Assembly: GCA_036561005.1 (NCBI GenBank)
Contig: DATBQE010000132.1
Location: 1 to 35,450, forward strand
Origin: PKWO01 sp036561005
GTDB taxonomy: Bacteria > Pseudomonadota > Gammaproteobacteria > Burkholderiales > Burkholderiaceae_D
Direction: 5' to 3'
DNA length: 35,450 bases
Numbering within the stretch: the first letter of the stretch is position 1; the number at the start of each line of letters is the position of its first letter. Shown piece after piece: positions 9,578 through 17,638 of the stretch. Under the pieces are notes generated by a model, which searched no databases, had not been told where the DNA came from, and saw nothing but the letters and a program-made list of their open reading frames with translations. A program made the translations under genes and the position numbers.

Positions 9578-10323
9578 AGACCTTACACTTCGTCGTGCGC
9601 GTGATTCGCGTGATATTGCATCTGATCACTGCGCTGTGGACCTGTGCCGCGATCTTTCCGTTTACAGACAACGCCGGCCGCGCCTGGCGCATACGCCATT
9701 GGTCGGGGCAATTGCTGGCCATGTGCCGATTGACGGTGCACGTTGACCGGCGCGCAGCGGATGACGTCGGCAAACCGGCATTGGCGGTATGCAACCATGT
9801 TTCCTGGCTCGACATTTTTGTCATCAACTCCATGCAGCCGACGCATTTCGTGGCCAAGTCCGACATTCGCGATTGGCCGCTGATCGGCTGGCTGTGCGCG
9901 ACGGCAGGCACGGTTTTCATCGCACGCGGTCGTATGCGCGATGTGCGGCGCATATTCGAGAACCTGGTCGCCAGCTTGCGCACCGGCGATCACGTCGCAT
10001 TTTTCCCCGAGGGCACGACGGCCAGTCAGGGCCAGATTTTGCCGTTTCACGCCAATTTGTTCGAGGCCGCAATCGATGCAGGCGTGCCGATTCAGCCCTA
10101 TGCCTTGCGCTATCTCGATCGGCAAGGCCGTCTGCATCCCAGTGTCGATTTTGTCGGCGATATGAGCTTTGCCGAAAGCATGCTGGCTATCCTGCGCGGC
10201 GACAAGATCGTTGCGCAACTGATCGTGTTGCCGCCGCTCGACTCAAACGGCGCACACCGCCGCGAACTGGCACAAGCGGCGCACAATGCGATTTCCGCCG
10301 CACTGGGGTATTCGGCAAAGTAA
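9574..10323 (+). CDS. plsC: 1-acyl-sn-glycerol-3-phosphate acyltransferase
   Basis: A 249-residue membrane-bound acyltransferase that makes phosphatidic acid from lysophosphatidic acid. The catalytic HX4D motif is H75-D80 (NHVSWLD), and the phosphate-binding FPEGT motif is at 144-148. An N-terminal hydrophobic segment (about residues 6-30) should anchor it in the inner membrane. I start at ATG 9574, which has GAGGGG about nine bases upstream and overlaps the stop of the small bridging ORF. A TTG at 9538 in the same frame is less likely. It is the last gene of the yqgE-yqgF-plsC run and faces apaH. Confidence 0.93.
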   Translation: MKTLHFVVRVIRVILHLITALWTCAAIFPFTDNAGRAWRIRHWSGQLLAMCRLTVHVDRRAADDVGKPALAVCNHVSWLDIFVINSMQPTHFVAKSDIRDWPLIGWLCATAGTVFIARGRMRDVRRIFENLVASLRTGDHVAFFPEGTTASQGQILPFHANLFEAAIDAGVPIQPYALRYLDRQGRLHPSVDFVGDMSFAESMLAILRGDKIVAQLIVLPPLDSNGAHRRELAQAAHNAISAALGYSAK

Positions 10324-10391
10324 GCTGTACGGCCTGTTCAATCTGCCTGCCATGCCTGTCAAACAGATCCGGCAATGGCGGACAAAGGCGC

Positions 10392-11213
10392 CTACTTGCC
10401 CGGTTTCTGGTATTGCGGACAATCAACCTGGATGACCGAATGATCGTCCAGGGCAACCGCGCTCAATTTTCCGCCCCATACGCAACCCGTGTCTAGACCG
10501 ACGAGATTGTCGCGTATCGTCAGTCCCAAGGTGGACCAATGGCCGAACACGACCGGCGTAGCGGCGGTTTGACGGCCGGCAACCTCGAACCAGGGCATCA
10601 TTCCCGGTGGTGCGCCTTCGCTGCCTTCGGTGCTGCTGAAGTCCATACGGCCGCCGGCGCTGCAAAAACGGACCCGGGTGAGGGCATTAACCACGCAGCG
10701 CCAGCGATCTGGCCCCTGCAGATTGTCGTCCCATTGATCCGGTGTGTTGCCATACATCTGGCGCAGAAAATCCACCCAGTCCGAACCGCGCAGAACTTGT
10801 GACACCTCTTCGGCCAGGCGCAGGGTTTGTTCGACTGTCCATGAAGGCAATACGCCTGCGTGAACCAGCAAATGACCGCCCTCGTACATGGCCAGCGGCT
10901 GCAGACGCAACCAATCGAGTAAATCTGCACAGTCGGGCGCATTGAGGATGGTGCCCAGGGTGTCCGAGCGGTGCGCTTTGCGTACGCCGTTGGCCACGGC
11001 GAGCAGATGTAAATCATGGTTACCGAGCAGGACCCGCGCTCGGCTTCCCAACTGACGAATGAAGCGCAGCGCTTCCAGCGAGCCGGATCCACGGTTGACC
11101 AGGTCGCCGACAAAGATCATGGCCGAATGCGGCGTAGTTAGGTTAATTTTCTCCACCAACGACACCATTTGTCGGTGGCACCCCTGAACGTCGCCTATTG
11201 CATAGATTCTCAT
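10392..11213 (-). CDS. apaH: symmetrical bis(5'-nucleosyl)-tetraphosphatase (Ap4A hydrolase)
   Basis: A 273-residue metallophosphoesterase that splits Ap4A into two ADP. The N terminus shows the metal-binding series GDVQGC, GDLVNRG and GNHDLH. Later His residues include LLVHAGVLP and VFGHWSTLG. The family length is about 270-280 residues. The ATG at 11213 is at once followed by the conserved RIYAIGDVQG. The gene is convergent with plsC and divergent from the rml locus. There is no Shine-Dalgarno; a TATTTT hexamer lies seven bases before the ATG. Confidence 0.95.
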   Translation of the reverse strand: MRIYAIGDVQGCHRQMVSLVEKINLTTPHSAMIFVGDLVNRGSGSLEALRFIRQLGSRARVLLGNHDLHLLAVANGVRKAHRSDTLGTILNAPDCADLLDWLRLQPLAMYEGGHLLVHAGVLPSWTVEQTLRLAEEVSQVLRGSDWVDFLRQMYGNTPDQWDDNLQGPDRWRCVVNALTRVRFCSAGGRMDFSSTEGSEGAPPGMMPWFEVAGRQTAATPVVFGHWSTLGLTIRDNLVGLDTGCVWGGKLSAVALDDHSVIQVDCPQYQKPGK

Positions 11214-11579
11214 GCGGATAAAAATATGGGGAAGTGGACTAAAACAGCAAAAAATGCAGATATTTGCCTGATTTCAAGGGAATTTTGAACGAAAACACGT
11301 CGAAATGGAATGAACCCGAATAACGAAAATGGCGTGAAAATGCAATCGTAACAATCAATTACAGCAATTTTGCCCATTACCTGTTGTAATCGAAGGGTAA
11401 GATGCGAAGTTATCAAGGGTAGTCACGTAAAATAACAGGTTTTCCGGCCTTTCATAATGGTATTCGCTAACGCTGGCTAAGATAAATTGAGTGCAGGCGG
11501 ATTTCGGTCCCGCCTTTGCGCTTTCAAGCGGTTCGGCAACTTAGGCTATTTTCCAATTTTTGACCTGGGATACTACGGG
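11214..11579. other. 366-bp intergenic control region between apaH and rmlB
   Basis: A non-coding stretch clearly richer in A+T than its neighbours, between divergent genes; it should hold the promoters of apaH and of the polysaccharide locus. It contains a near-perfect dyad (ATTACAGCA at 11358-11366 with TGTTGTAAT at 11382-11390, 8 of 9 matching) and a GC stem GGCGG/CCGCC (11496-11500 with 11510-11514) in the likely rmlB leader. The last bases include TGGGATACT (11567-11575), which could be an extended -10 just before the rmlB ATG. I see no convincing -35/-10 pair, no ops/JUMPstart element and no terminator here. Confidence 0.6.
11221..11226 (-). promoter_or_regulatory. candidate -10 box for apaH
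   Basis: TATTTT on the minus strand ends seven bases before the apaH ATG; TTGCTG lies 18 bases further upstream as a possible -35. The predicted start is within about one base of the ATG, so the mRNA may be leaderless or nearly so. Weak evidence on its own. Confidence 0.3.
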
Positions 11580-12650
11580 ATGATTTTAGTAACGGGGGGT
11601 GCCGGATTTATCGGTTCGAATTTCGTGCTCGATTGGTTGGGGCAGTCGGATGAGGCCATATTGAATCTCGACAAGCTCACCTACGCCGGCAATCTGAGTA
11701 ACCTCCAGTCCCTGCGCGGCCGCGCGGAGCACATTTTCGTGCGCGAGGACATTTGCGATACCGTGCGCGTTGAAGAATTGCTGCGCGCACATCGCCCCCG
11801 CGCCATCGTGCATTTTGCCGCGGAAAGCCATGTCGACCGGTCTATCCATGGTCCGGGCGCATTCATATCGACCAACATCAACGGCACATTCAGCATGCTC
11901 GAGGCCGCGCGCGCCTATTGGCAAGAGCTGGAGGGTGAGGCCAGGGCGGCGTTTCGTTTCCTGCATATCTCGACCGATGAGGTATTCGGCTCGCTCGGTC
12001 CGGACGATGCCCCGTTCTCGGAGACGACCGCATACGCCCCGAATAGCCCTTACTCGGCCTCCAAGGCGGCGGCCGATCATCTGGTGCGCTCTTACCACCA
12101 TACCTACGGCTTGCCGACGCTGACGACGAATTGTTCCAACAATTACGGCCCGTATCACTTCCCGGAAAAGCTGATTCCCTTGATGATCGCCAATGCACTT
12201 GCCGGCAAGGCTTTGCCCATCTACGGCGACGGTAAAAATGTGCGCGACTGGCTATATGTGAGTGATCACTGTGCTGCGATTCGTCGCGTGCTCGACGCAG
12301 GGCGGGTCGGTGAAACCTACAACATTGGCGGCTGGAACGAGAAGACCAATCAGGAAGTGGTCGATACCCTTTGTGACATCCTTGACCAACTTGCCCCGAA
12401 GGCCGACAAATCCGGTTATCGCAGTCAAATTCACTATGTGACAGACCGGCCTGGCCATGACCGACGCTACGCCATCGATGCGTGCAAGATCGAGCGCGAA
12501 CTTGGCTGGACTCCGAAAGAGTCTTTCGAAAGCGGCATCAAAAAAACTGTGCAATGGTACCTCGACAACCAGCAATGGGTTGCTGAAGTACAATCCGGGG
12601 CCTACCAAAACTGGGTTGATCAAAATTATAGCCACAGAACTGCTATCTAA
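11580..12650 (+). CDS. rmlB: dTDP-glucose 4,6-dehydratase
   Basis: A 356-residue extended short-chain dehydrogenase making dTDP-4-keto-6-deoxyglucose, step two of dTDP-L-rhamnose synthesis in the cytoplasm. It has the NAD-binding GGAGFIGSNFV at the N terminus, the HFAAESHVDRSI block, STDEVFG, and the catalytic YSASK motif in SPYSASKAAADHLV. The frame is open 31 codons upstream, but ATG 11580 starts directly at MILVTGGAGFIGS, as is normal for the family. It is the first gene of the plus-strand polysaccharide locus. rmlA follows after 69 bases. Confidence 0.96.
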   Translation: MILVTGGAGFIGSNFVLDWLGQSDEAILNLDKLTYAGNLSNLQSLRGRAEHIFVREDICDTVRVEELLRAHRPRAIVHFAAESHVDRSIHGPGAFISTNINGTFSMLEAARAYWQELEGEARAAFRFLHISTDEVFGSLGPDDAPFSETTAYAPNSPYSASKAAADHLVRSYHHTYGLPTLTTNCSNNYGPYHFPEKLIPLMIANALAGKALPIYGDGKNVRDWLYVSDHCAAIRRVLDAGRVGETYNIGGWNEKTNQEVVDTLCDILDQLAPKADKSGYRSQIHYVTDRPGHDRRYAIDACKIERELGWTPKESFESGIKKTVQWYLDNQQWVAEVQSGAYQNWVDQNYSHRTAI

Positions 12651-12651
12651 T

Positions 12652-12723
12652 ATGCAAGAAAACAGGCGAGAAAAAATGCGCTGGATACAAATGCATGAAC
12701 AGCAGGCCGGAGGACTGAAATGA
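12652..12723 (+). other. 23-codon bridging ORF between rmlB and rmlA
   Basis: A short ATG ORF starts one base after the rmlB stop and ends in a TGA overlapping the rmlA ATG (ATGA at 12720-12723). It spans the whole gap and contains the rmlA Shine-Dalgarno. It could serve translational coupling by reinitiation. No homology is claimed and it may be chance. Confidence 0.2.
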
Positions 12724-13622
12724 CAGGTACGCTCGAAAAAAATCGACGCAAGGGCATCATCCTCGCCGGCGGCTCGGGTACCAGGCTCTATCCGATCACG
12801 ACCTCGATTTCCAAGCAATTGCTTCCCGTCTACGACAAGCCAATGATTTACTATCCGCTGACGACGTTGATGCTGGCGGGGATACGTGAAATATTGCTGA
12901 TCTCGACGCCGCAGGACACGCCGCGCTTCCGCGAACTGCTTGGCGATGGAAGCCAGTGGGGCATACAGTTGAGCTATGCCGTACAGCCTTCGCCGGACGG
13001 TTTGGCGCAGGCCTTCATCATCGGGCGCGATTTTGTCGGCGACGATCCGTCGGTGCTCATTCTTGGCGACAATATCTACTATGGTCACGAATTCGATGCG
13101 CAATTGCGCATCGCAGCCGAACGCACCGACGGCGCCACCGTTTTCGCGTATCACGTTCTCGACCCAGAACGTTATGGCGTGGTTGAATTCGACGATCAAC
13201 GCCGTGCAGTAAGCATCGTAGAGAAGCCAGCCCAACCGAAGTCGAACTATGCCGTCACGGGCCTGTATTTCTATGACAGTCAAGTGTGCGACATTGCTGC
13301 GGCGATGCGCCCATCTGCGCGTGGCGAACTCGAGATCACCGACGTGAACCGGATCTATCTTGAGCGCAATGAGCTCAACGTGGAAGTCATGGGGCGCGGC
13401 ATGGCGTGGCTCGACACCGGGACGCATGAATCGCTGCTGGATGCCTCGCAATTTGTGGCAACTTTGGAAAAGCGGCAAGGCCTGAAAGTGGCGTGCCCCG
13501 AGGAAATTGCATATCGCAAGGGCTACATCGATGCAGAGCAACTCGAGAAACTGGCGCTGCCCCTGAAAAAAAATGCCTATGGCAACTACCTATTGCGTAT
13601 CCTCAACGGCAAGGTTTATTGA
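12720..13622 (+). CDS. rmlA: glucose-1-phosphate thymidylyltransferase
   Basis: A 300-residue nucleotidyltransferase that joins dTTP and glucose-1-phosphate to dTDP-glucose, the committed step toward dTDP-L-rhamnose. The signature GGSGTRLYPIT is at the N terminus, with SKQLLPVYDKPMIYYPL just after it. Further motifs are LGDNIYYG, SIVEKP and WLDTGTHESLLDA. The length matches the family. The start is supported by GGAGG at 12709-12713, seven bases before the ATG. rmlC begins two bases after the stop. Confidence 0.96.
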   Translation: MTGTLEKNRRKGIILAGGSGTRLYPITTSISKQLLPVYDKPMIYYPLTTLMLAGIREILLISTPQDTPRFRELLGDGSQWGIQLSYAVQPSPDGLAQAFIIGRDFVGDDPSVLILGDNIYYGHEFDAQLRIAAERTDGATVFAYHVLDPERYGVVEFDDQRRAVSIVEKPAQPKSNYAVTGLYFYDSQVCDIAAAMRPSARGELEITDVNRIYLERNELNVEVMGRGMAWLDTGTHESLLDASQFVATLEKRQGLKVACPEEIAYRKGYIDAEQLEKLALPLKKNAYGNYLLRILNGKVY

Positions 13623-13624
13623 CC

Positions 13625-14179
13625 ATGAACCTTGTCTCTACCGCCATTGACGGACTCGTCATTCTGGAACCCAAGGTGTTTGGCGATGACCGCGGTTTCT
13701 TTTACGAGAGTTTCAACGAAAGGCGCTTCCTGGAATTGACCGGGCAGCAAGAAAGCGCCGCCCATTTCGTCCAGGATAACCACTCCAAGTCCGCGCACAA
13801 CGTGCTGCGCGGCTTGCATTATCAGATCCAGCAGGCGCAGGGCAAGCTGGTACGTGTCACCGCCGGTGAAGTGTTCGATGTGGCGGTGGACATCCGTCGT
13901 AGCTCGCCGACCTTCGGCAAATGGGTCGGCGTCACCCTGTCGGCTGCCAACATGCGACAGCTCTGGATTCCCGCCGGATTTGCACATGGCTTCGTGGTCA
14001 CCAGCGCGTCCGCTGAGTTTCTCTACAAGACAACCGACTACTGGGCGCCGCAATTCGAGCGCTGCATTGCCTGGAACGATCCGGCAATCGGCATCGACTG
14101 GCCCCTTGATGGTGGGCCGGTGATGTCGGACAAAGACCGTTTGGGCAAGTTGCTTGCCGACGCGGAGGTGTTTCCGTGA
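13625..14179 (+). CDS. rmlC: dTDP-4-dehydrorhamnose 3,5-epimerase
   Basis: A 184-residue cupin-fold epimerase that inverts C3 and C5 of dTDP-4-keto-6-deoxyglucose. Diagnostic segments are FGDDRGFFYESFN, the catalytic-His block LRGLHYQ, FDVAVDIRRSSPTFGKW, and IPAGFAHGFVV. The ATG at 13625 follows the rmlA stop by two bases, indicating tight coupling; the longer open frame upstream lies inside rmlA. The stop overlaps the GTG of rmlD. Confidence 0.96.
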   Translation: MNLVSTAIDGLVILEPKVFGDDRGFFYESFNERRFLELTGQQESAAHFVQDNHSKSAHNVLRGLHYQIQQAQGKLVRVTAGEVFDVAVDIRRSSPTFGKWVGVTLSAANMRQLWIPAGFAHGFVVTSASAEFLYKTTDYWAPQFERCIAWNDPAIGIDWPLDGGPVMSDKDRLGKLLADAEVFP

Positions 14180-15069
14180 GAATACTGTTGACCGGCAAGA
14201 CCGGGCAGGTCGGCTACCAGCTTGAACGCAGCCTGCAAGGCTTGGGCGAAGTGATCGCGCTGAATTCGACACAGATGAATCTTGCCGATCTCGATTCGGT
14301 CACTTCGGTCATTCGCGAGATCAAACCCGACCTGATCGTCAATCCTGCGGCATACACTGCCGTCGATCAAGCGGAGCGCGAGACGGACCTGGCGCACCGT
14401 GTCAACGGTGAAGCGCCAGGCGTCATGGCGGAAGAGGCGCGTCGCCTCGGTGCAGCAATGATCCATTACTCGACGGACTATGTCTTCGATGGCGAGAAGG
14501 ACGGTGCGTATGCCGAGCATGACGTGCCTAATCCGCAGAACGTCTATGGCAAGAGCAAGCTCGCCGGCGAACATGCCGTCGCGGCGGCGGGTATACCACA
14601 CCTGATTCTGCGCACCAGCTGGGTTTATGGCATGCGCGGCAGGAATTTCCTGCTGACTGTGCTGCGTCTGGCAGCGGAACGTGACGAATTGCGCATTGTG
14701 TCCGATCAATTCGGCGCGCCCACGTGGAGCCGGACCATTGCCGATACGACGGTCCATATCGTGTCGCGCCTCCAAAGTCGCGGCGTGACCGGGGCAGCCG
14801 GCGCAGTCCTGCAGCGTGACGCATGGCAGGAACAGACGGGCACCTTCCACTTGACGGCGCAGGGTCACACAACCTGGTACGGCTTTACCAAAGCAATTCT
14901 GGCGCATCCGTCTGTGCAGAAGAAGCCTGTGGTGACACCGATCATGACTGAAGAATACCCGTTGCCGGCGCCTCGCCCGAAGAATTCCGTCATGTCTTGC
15001 GACAAGCTGATCCGCACTTTTTGCGACTTGCCGCAATGGGACAAAGCGCTCGGGCTCTGCCAGGATTGA
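14176..15069 (+). CDS. rmlD: dTDP-4-dehydrorhamnose reductase
   Basis: A 297-residue reductase for the last step to dTDP-L-rhamnose. The N terminus has the Rossmann motif in LLTGKTGQVGYQL; further on are NPAAYTAVDQAE, STDYVFDG and the catalytic YGKSK in NVYGKSKLAGE. The start is a GTG at 14176 overlapping the rmlC stop (GTGA), with GGAGG a few bases upstream, so the two are translationally coupled. The rmlBACD order puts rmlA and rmlC before rmlD. manC follows after 68 bases. Confidence 0.96.
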   Translation: MRILLTGKTGQVGYQLERSLQGLGEVIALNSTQMNLADLDSVTSVIREIKPDLIVNPAAYTAVDQAERETDLAHRVNGEAPGVMAEEARRLGAAMIHYSTDYVFDGEKDGAYAEHDVPNPQNVYGKSKLAGEHAVAAAGIPHLILRTSWVYGMRGRNFLLTVLRLAAERDELRIVSDQFGAPTWSRTIADTTVHIVSRLQSRGVTGAAGAVLQRDAWQEQTGTFHLTAQGHTTWYGFTKAILAHPSVQKKPVVTPIMTEEYPLPAPRPKNSVMSCDKLIRTFCDLPQWDKALGLCQD

Positions 15070-15078
15070 CCGTCTAAA

Positions 15079-15144
15079 ATGAATTCAGTTTTGCCGTATG
15101 GCGGAATCTACAAAACAATAGAACAACAACATAACAGATGCTAA
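15079..15144 (+). other. 21-codon bridging ORF between rmlD and manC
   Basis: A short ATG ORF begins nine bases after the rmlD stop and runs over the manC start, ending seven bases into manC in another frame. manC has no clear Shine-Dalgarno, so coupling through this ORF is conceivable. No known peptide is recognised. Confidence 0.2.
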
Positions 15145-16556
15145 TTCCAATCATACTTTCCGGCGGAGCCGGCACACGTTTGTGGCCGGTGTCGCGCCAG
15201 TCCCACCCCAAGCCTTTCATGTGCGTAGGCGGCAGTAAGAGCCTGTTGCAGCAGACCCACGAGCGGGCGCTCGCCGTATCCGACAATGCGCAGGGCTTGA
15301 TTGTCACCAACCGCGATTATTATTTCCTGTCGCACGATGAAATGGCGCAACAGGCGATTCAGCCGCAATACATGCTCGAGCCCAGCGGGCGCAATACCGC
15401 CCCCGCCATTGCGCTTGCGGCGTTATGGGCCATCGAGCAAGGCGACCCTTGCCTGCTGGTGATGCCGGCCGATCATCTGATCGCCGATGTGCCTGCCTTC
15501 CATGCTGCGGTCAGGCAGGCGCAAGCGCTGGCCCAGGACAACTACATGGTGCTGTTCGGCATACGGCCGACCGGGCCGGAGACCGGTTTCGGTTATATCG
15601 AAATGGGCGATGGAATCGGCGCGCATGCGCATGCAGTCAAGCGTTTTGTCGAGAAGCCCGATGCGGCCACTGCCGCGACTTATCTGGCGCAGGGCAACTA
15701 CGTGTGGAACAGCGGCATGTTTTGTTTCAAAGCCAGTGTGATCCTCGCTGCGATGCAGGCTCATTGCCCGGCCTTGCTTGCGTCGGCGCGCGAGGTCTGG
15801 AAGGACAGTCTGGTCGAAGGCGACAAGACCGATTTGGCAGAAGGATTTTCCGCCATCGAAAATATTTCCATTGACTACGCTGTCATGGAAAAGGCCGGCA
15901 ACATTGCGGTTATCCCCGGCGAGTTCGGCTGGAGCGATATCGGCGCGTGGGATGCGGTCGCAGCGGCGACCCCCGCCGACCAAAACGGCAATACCGCGAA
16001 CCGCCAGTCGGCGCGCGGCGAAACCATCGTGATCGACAGCCGCAACACGCACATTGAAAGCCAGGACCGCCTGGTGGCGGCTATTGGGCTCGACAACCTG
16101 CTGATCATCGATACGCCGGACGCTTTGCTGGTCGCAGACAAGTCGAAAAGCCAGGAGGTCAAGCAAATCGTCACCCAATTGAAGAAGAGTGACCACGATG
16201 CACATAAGTTGCATCGCACGGTGGTGCGTCCCTGGGGGGCCTACACTGTGCTGGAAGAGGGGCCGGGCTTCAAGATCAAGCGCATCGTGGTCAAACCCGG
16301 CGCGGCCTTGTCGCTGCAATTGCATCACCGCCGAAGCGAACACTGGGTCGTGGTTTCCGGCACCGCACAAGTGACCAATGGCGAGCGCACGATACGCCTG
16401 GTCGCCAACCAATCAACCTATATCCCTGCTGGACACAAGCACAGACTTGTCAATCCTGGCGAAACGGAACTGTCGCTCATCGAAGTGCAGTGCGGCGCCT
16501 ACCTCGGCGAGGACGATATTGTCCGCTTCGATGATGTCTACGGCCGGGTCCAATGA
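15138..16556 (+). CDS. manC: bifunctional mannose-1-phosphate guanylyltransferase / mannose-6-phosphate isomerase
   Basis: A 472-residue type II enzyme (AlgA/WbpW/ManC family). The N-terminal domain makes GDP-mannose: GGAGTRLWPVSR, the VMPADH block, RFVEKP and WNSGMF. The C-terminal cupin has isomerase features, including LHHRRSEHWVVVSGTA and PAGHKHRLVNPG. Length is typical (about 470-480). The ATG is directly followed by the conserved LIPIILSGGAG. Upstream is A-rich with no strong ribosome site. The stop overlaps the gmd ATG. It feeds Gmd and Rmd next door. Confidence 0.95.
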   Translation: MLIPIILSGGAGTRLWPVSRQSHPKPFMCVGGSKSLLQQTHERALAVSDNAQGLIVTNRDYYFLSHDEMAQQAIQPQYMLEPSGRNTAPAIALAALWAIEQGDPCLLVMPADHLIADVPAFHAAVRQAQALAQDNYMVLFGIRPTGPETGFGYIEMGDGIGAHAHAVKRFVEKPDAATAATYLAQGNYVWNSGMFCFKASVILAAMQAHCPALLASAREVWKDSLVEGDKTDLAEGFSAIENISIDYAVMEKAGNIAVIPGEFGWSDIGAWDAVAAATPADQNGNTANRQSARGETIVIDSRNTHIESQDRLVAAIGLDNLLIIDTPDALLVADKSKSQEVKQIVTQLKKSDHDAHKLHRTVVRPWGAYTVLEEGPGFKIKRIVVKPGAALSLQLHHRRSEHWVVVSGTAQVTNGERTIRLVANQSTYIPAGHKHRLVNPGETELSLIEVQCGAYLGEDDIVRFDDVYGRVQ

Positions 16557-17638
16557 GCAGCGGAAATCAAGAAACCAGCGCAATGAAATCTTCGTCAAAC
16601 ACTGCACCGATTGCTGTCGTCACCGGAATTACCGGACAAGACGGCGCCTATCTGGCCGAGCTTTTGCTGGCAAAAGGCTATCGCGTATTCGGCACTTATC
16701 GCCGCACCAGTTCCGTCAATTTCTGGCGCCTCGACGAACTGGGTGTTACCCGGCATCCCAATCTGAGTCTGGTTGAATTTGATCTGACCGACCTCGGCTC
16801 GAGTATCCGTCTGATTCAGATGAGCGGTGCGACTGAAGTCTACAATCTGGCGGCCCAGAGTTTTGTTGGCGTGTCTTTCGACCAGCCGATTACGACAGCC
16901 GAGATCACCGGTGTCGGCGCCGTGAATCTGCTGGAAGCGATTCGTATTGTCAATCCGCGCATCCGTTTCTACCAGGCATCGACCTCGGAGATGTTCGGCA
17001 AGGTGCAGGCCGTGCCGCAAGTCGAAAGCACGCCGTTCTATCCGCGCAGTCCATATGGCGTTGCCAAACTTTATGCGCATTGGATGACGGTCAATTATCG
17101 AGAGTCGTATCAGATTTTCGGCAGTAGCGGCATTTTGTTCAATCACGAATCGCCATTACGCGGACGCGAGTTTGTCACGCGCAAGATTACCGATACCGCG
17201 GCCAAGATCAGGCTTGGTTTGCAGGACACGCTGGAGCTCGGCAACCTCGACGCCAAGCGCGACTGGGGCTATGCCAGGGAATATGTTGAGGGCATGTGGC
17301 GCATGCTGCAGGCCAGCGAACCCGATACCTTTGTGTTGTCGACCGGCCGGGCCGAGACCGTGCGCGAATTTGTCAACATGGCATTCAAGGCGGCGGGCTT
17401 TCACATACAGTGGCAAGGCGCCGACGAGCACGAAGTCGGTATCGACGACGCGAGCGGCAAAACGCTGGTGCGCGTGAATCCGAAATTCTATCGTCCCGCC
17501 GAAGTGGACCAGTTGATCGGGGACGCCGCCAAGGCACGCGAGAAACTCGGATGGGCGCCGACTACCACGCTCGAAGAGTTGTGCGCCATGATGGTGACGG
17601 CCGATCTGCGGAGAAACGAGCTTGGCTTCTCTTTCTGA
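16553..17638 (+). CDS. gmd: GDP-mannose 4,6-dehydratase
   Basis: A 361-residue dehydratase that makes GDP-4-keto-6-deoxy-mannose. Motifs are GITGQDGAYLAELLL, TYRRTSS, STSEMFG and the catalytic YGVAK in SPYGVAKLYAHW, followed by FNHESPLRG and the ending region KFYRPAEVDQLIGD. The ATG at 16553 overlaps the manC stop (ATGA); a second in-frame ATG at 16583 is closer to the conserved domain and could also be used. With Rmd downstream the product goes to GDP-D-rhamnose rather than fucose. Confidence 0.95.
   Translation: MSSGNQETSAMKSSSNTAPIAVVTGITGQDGAYLAELLLAKGYRVFGTYRRTSSVNFWRLDELGVTRHPNLSLVEFDLTDLGSSIRLIQMSGATEVYNLAAQSFVGVSFDQPITTAEITGVGAVNLLEAIRIVNPRIRFYQASTSEMFGKVQAVPQVESTPFYPRSPYGVAKLYAHWMTVNYRESYQIFGSSGILFNHESPLRGREFVTRKITDTAAKIRLGLQDTLELGNLDAKRDWGYAREYVEGMWRMLQASEPDTFVLSTGRAETVREFVNMAFKAAGFHIQWQGADEHEVGIDDASGKTLVRVNPKFYRPAEVDQLIGDAAKAREKLGWAPTTTLEELCAMMVTADLRRNELGFSF

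Noticed and set aside
11567..11575. TGGGATACT as an extended -10 for rmlB with a nearly leaderless start
   Set aside because: Spacing is five bases to the ATG, not six or seven, and there is no -35; kept only as a note in the intergenic entry.
12252..13541. Minus-strand open frame of 429 codons opposite rmlB and rmlA
   Set aside because: Both plus-strand genes are certain from motifs; the antisense frame has no family features and crosses a gene boundary.
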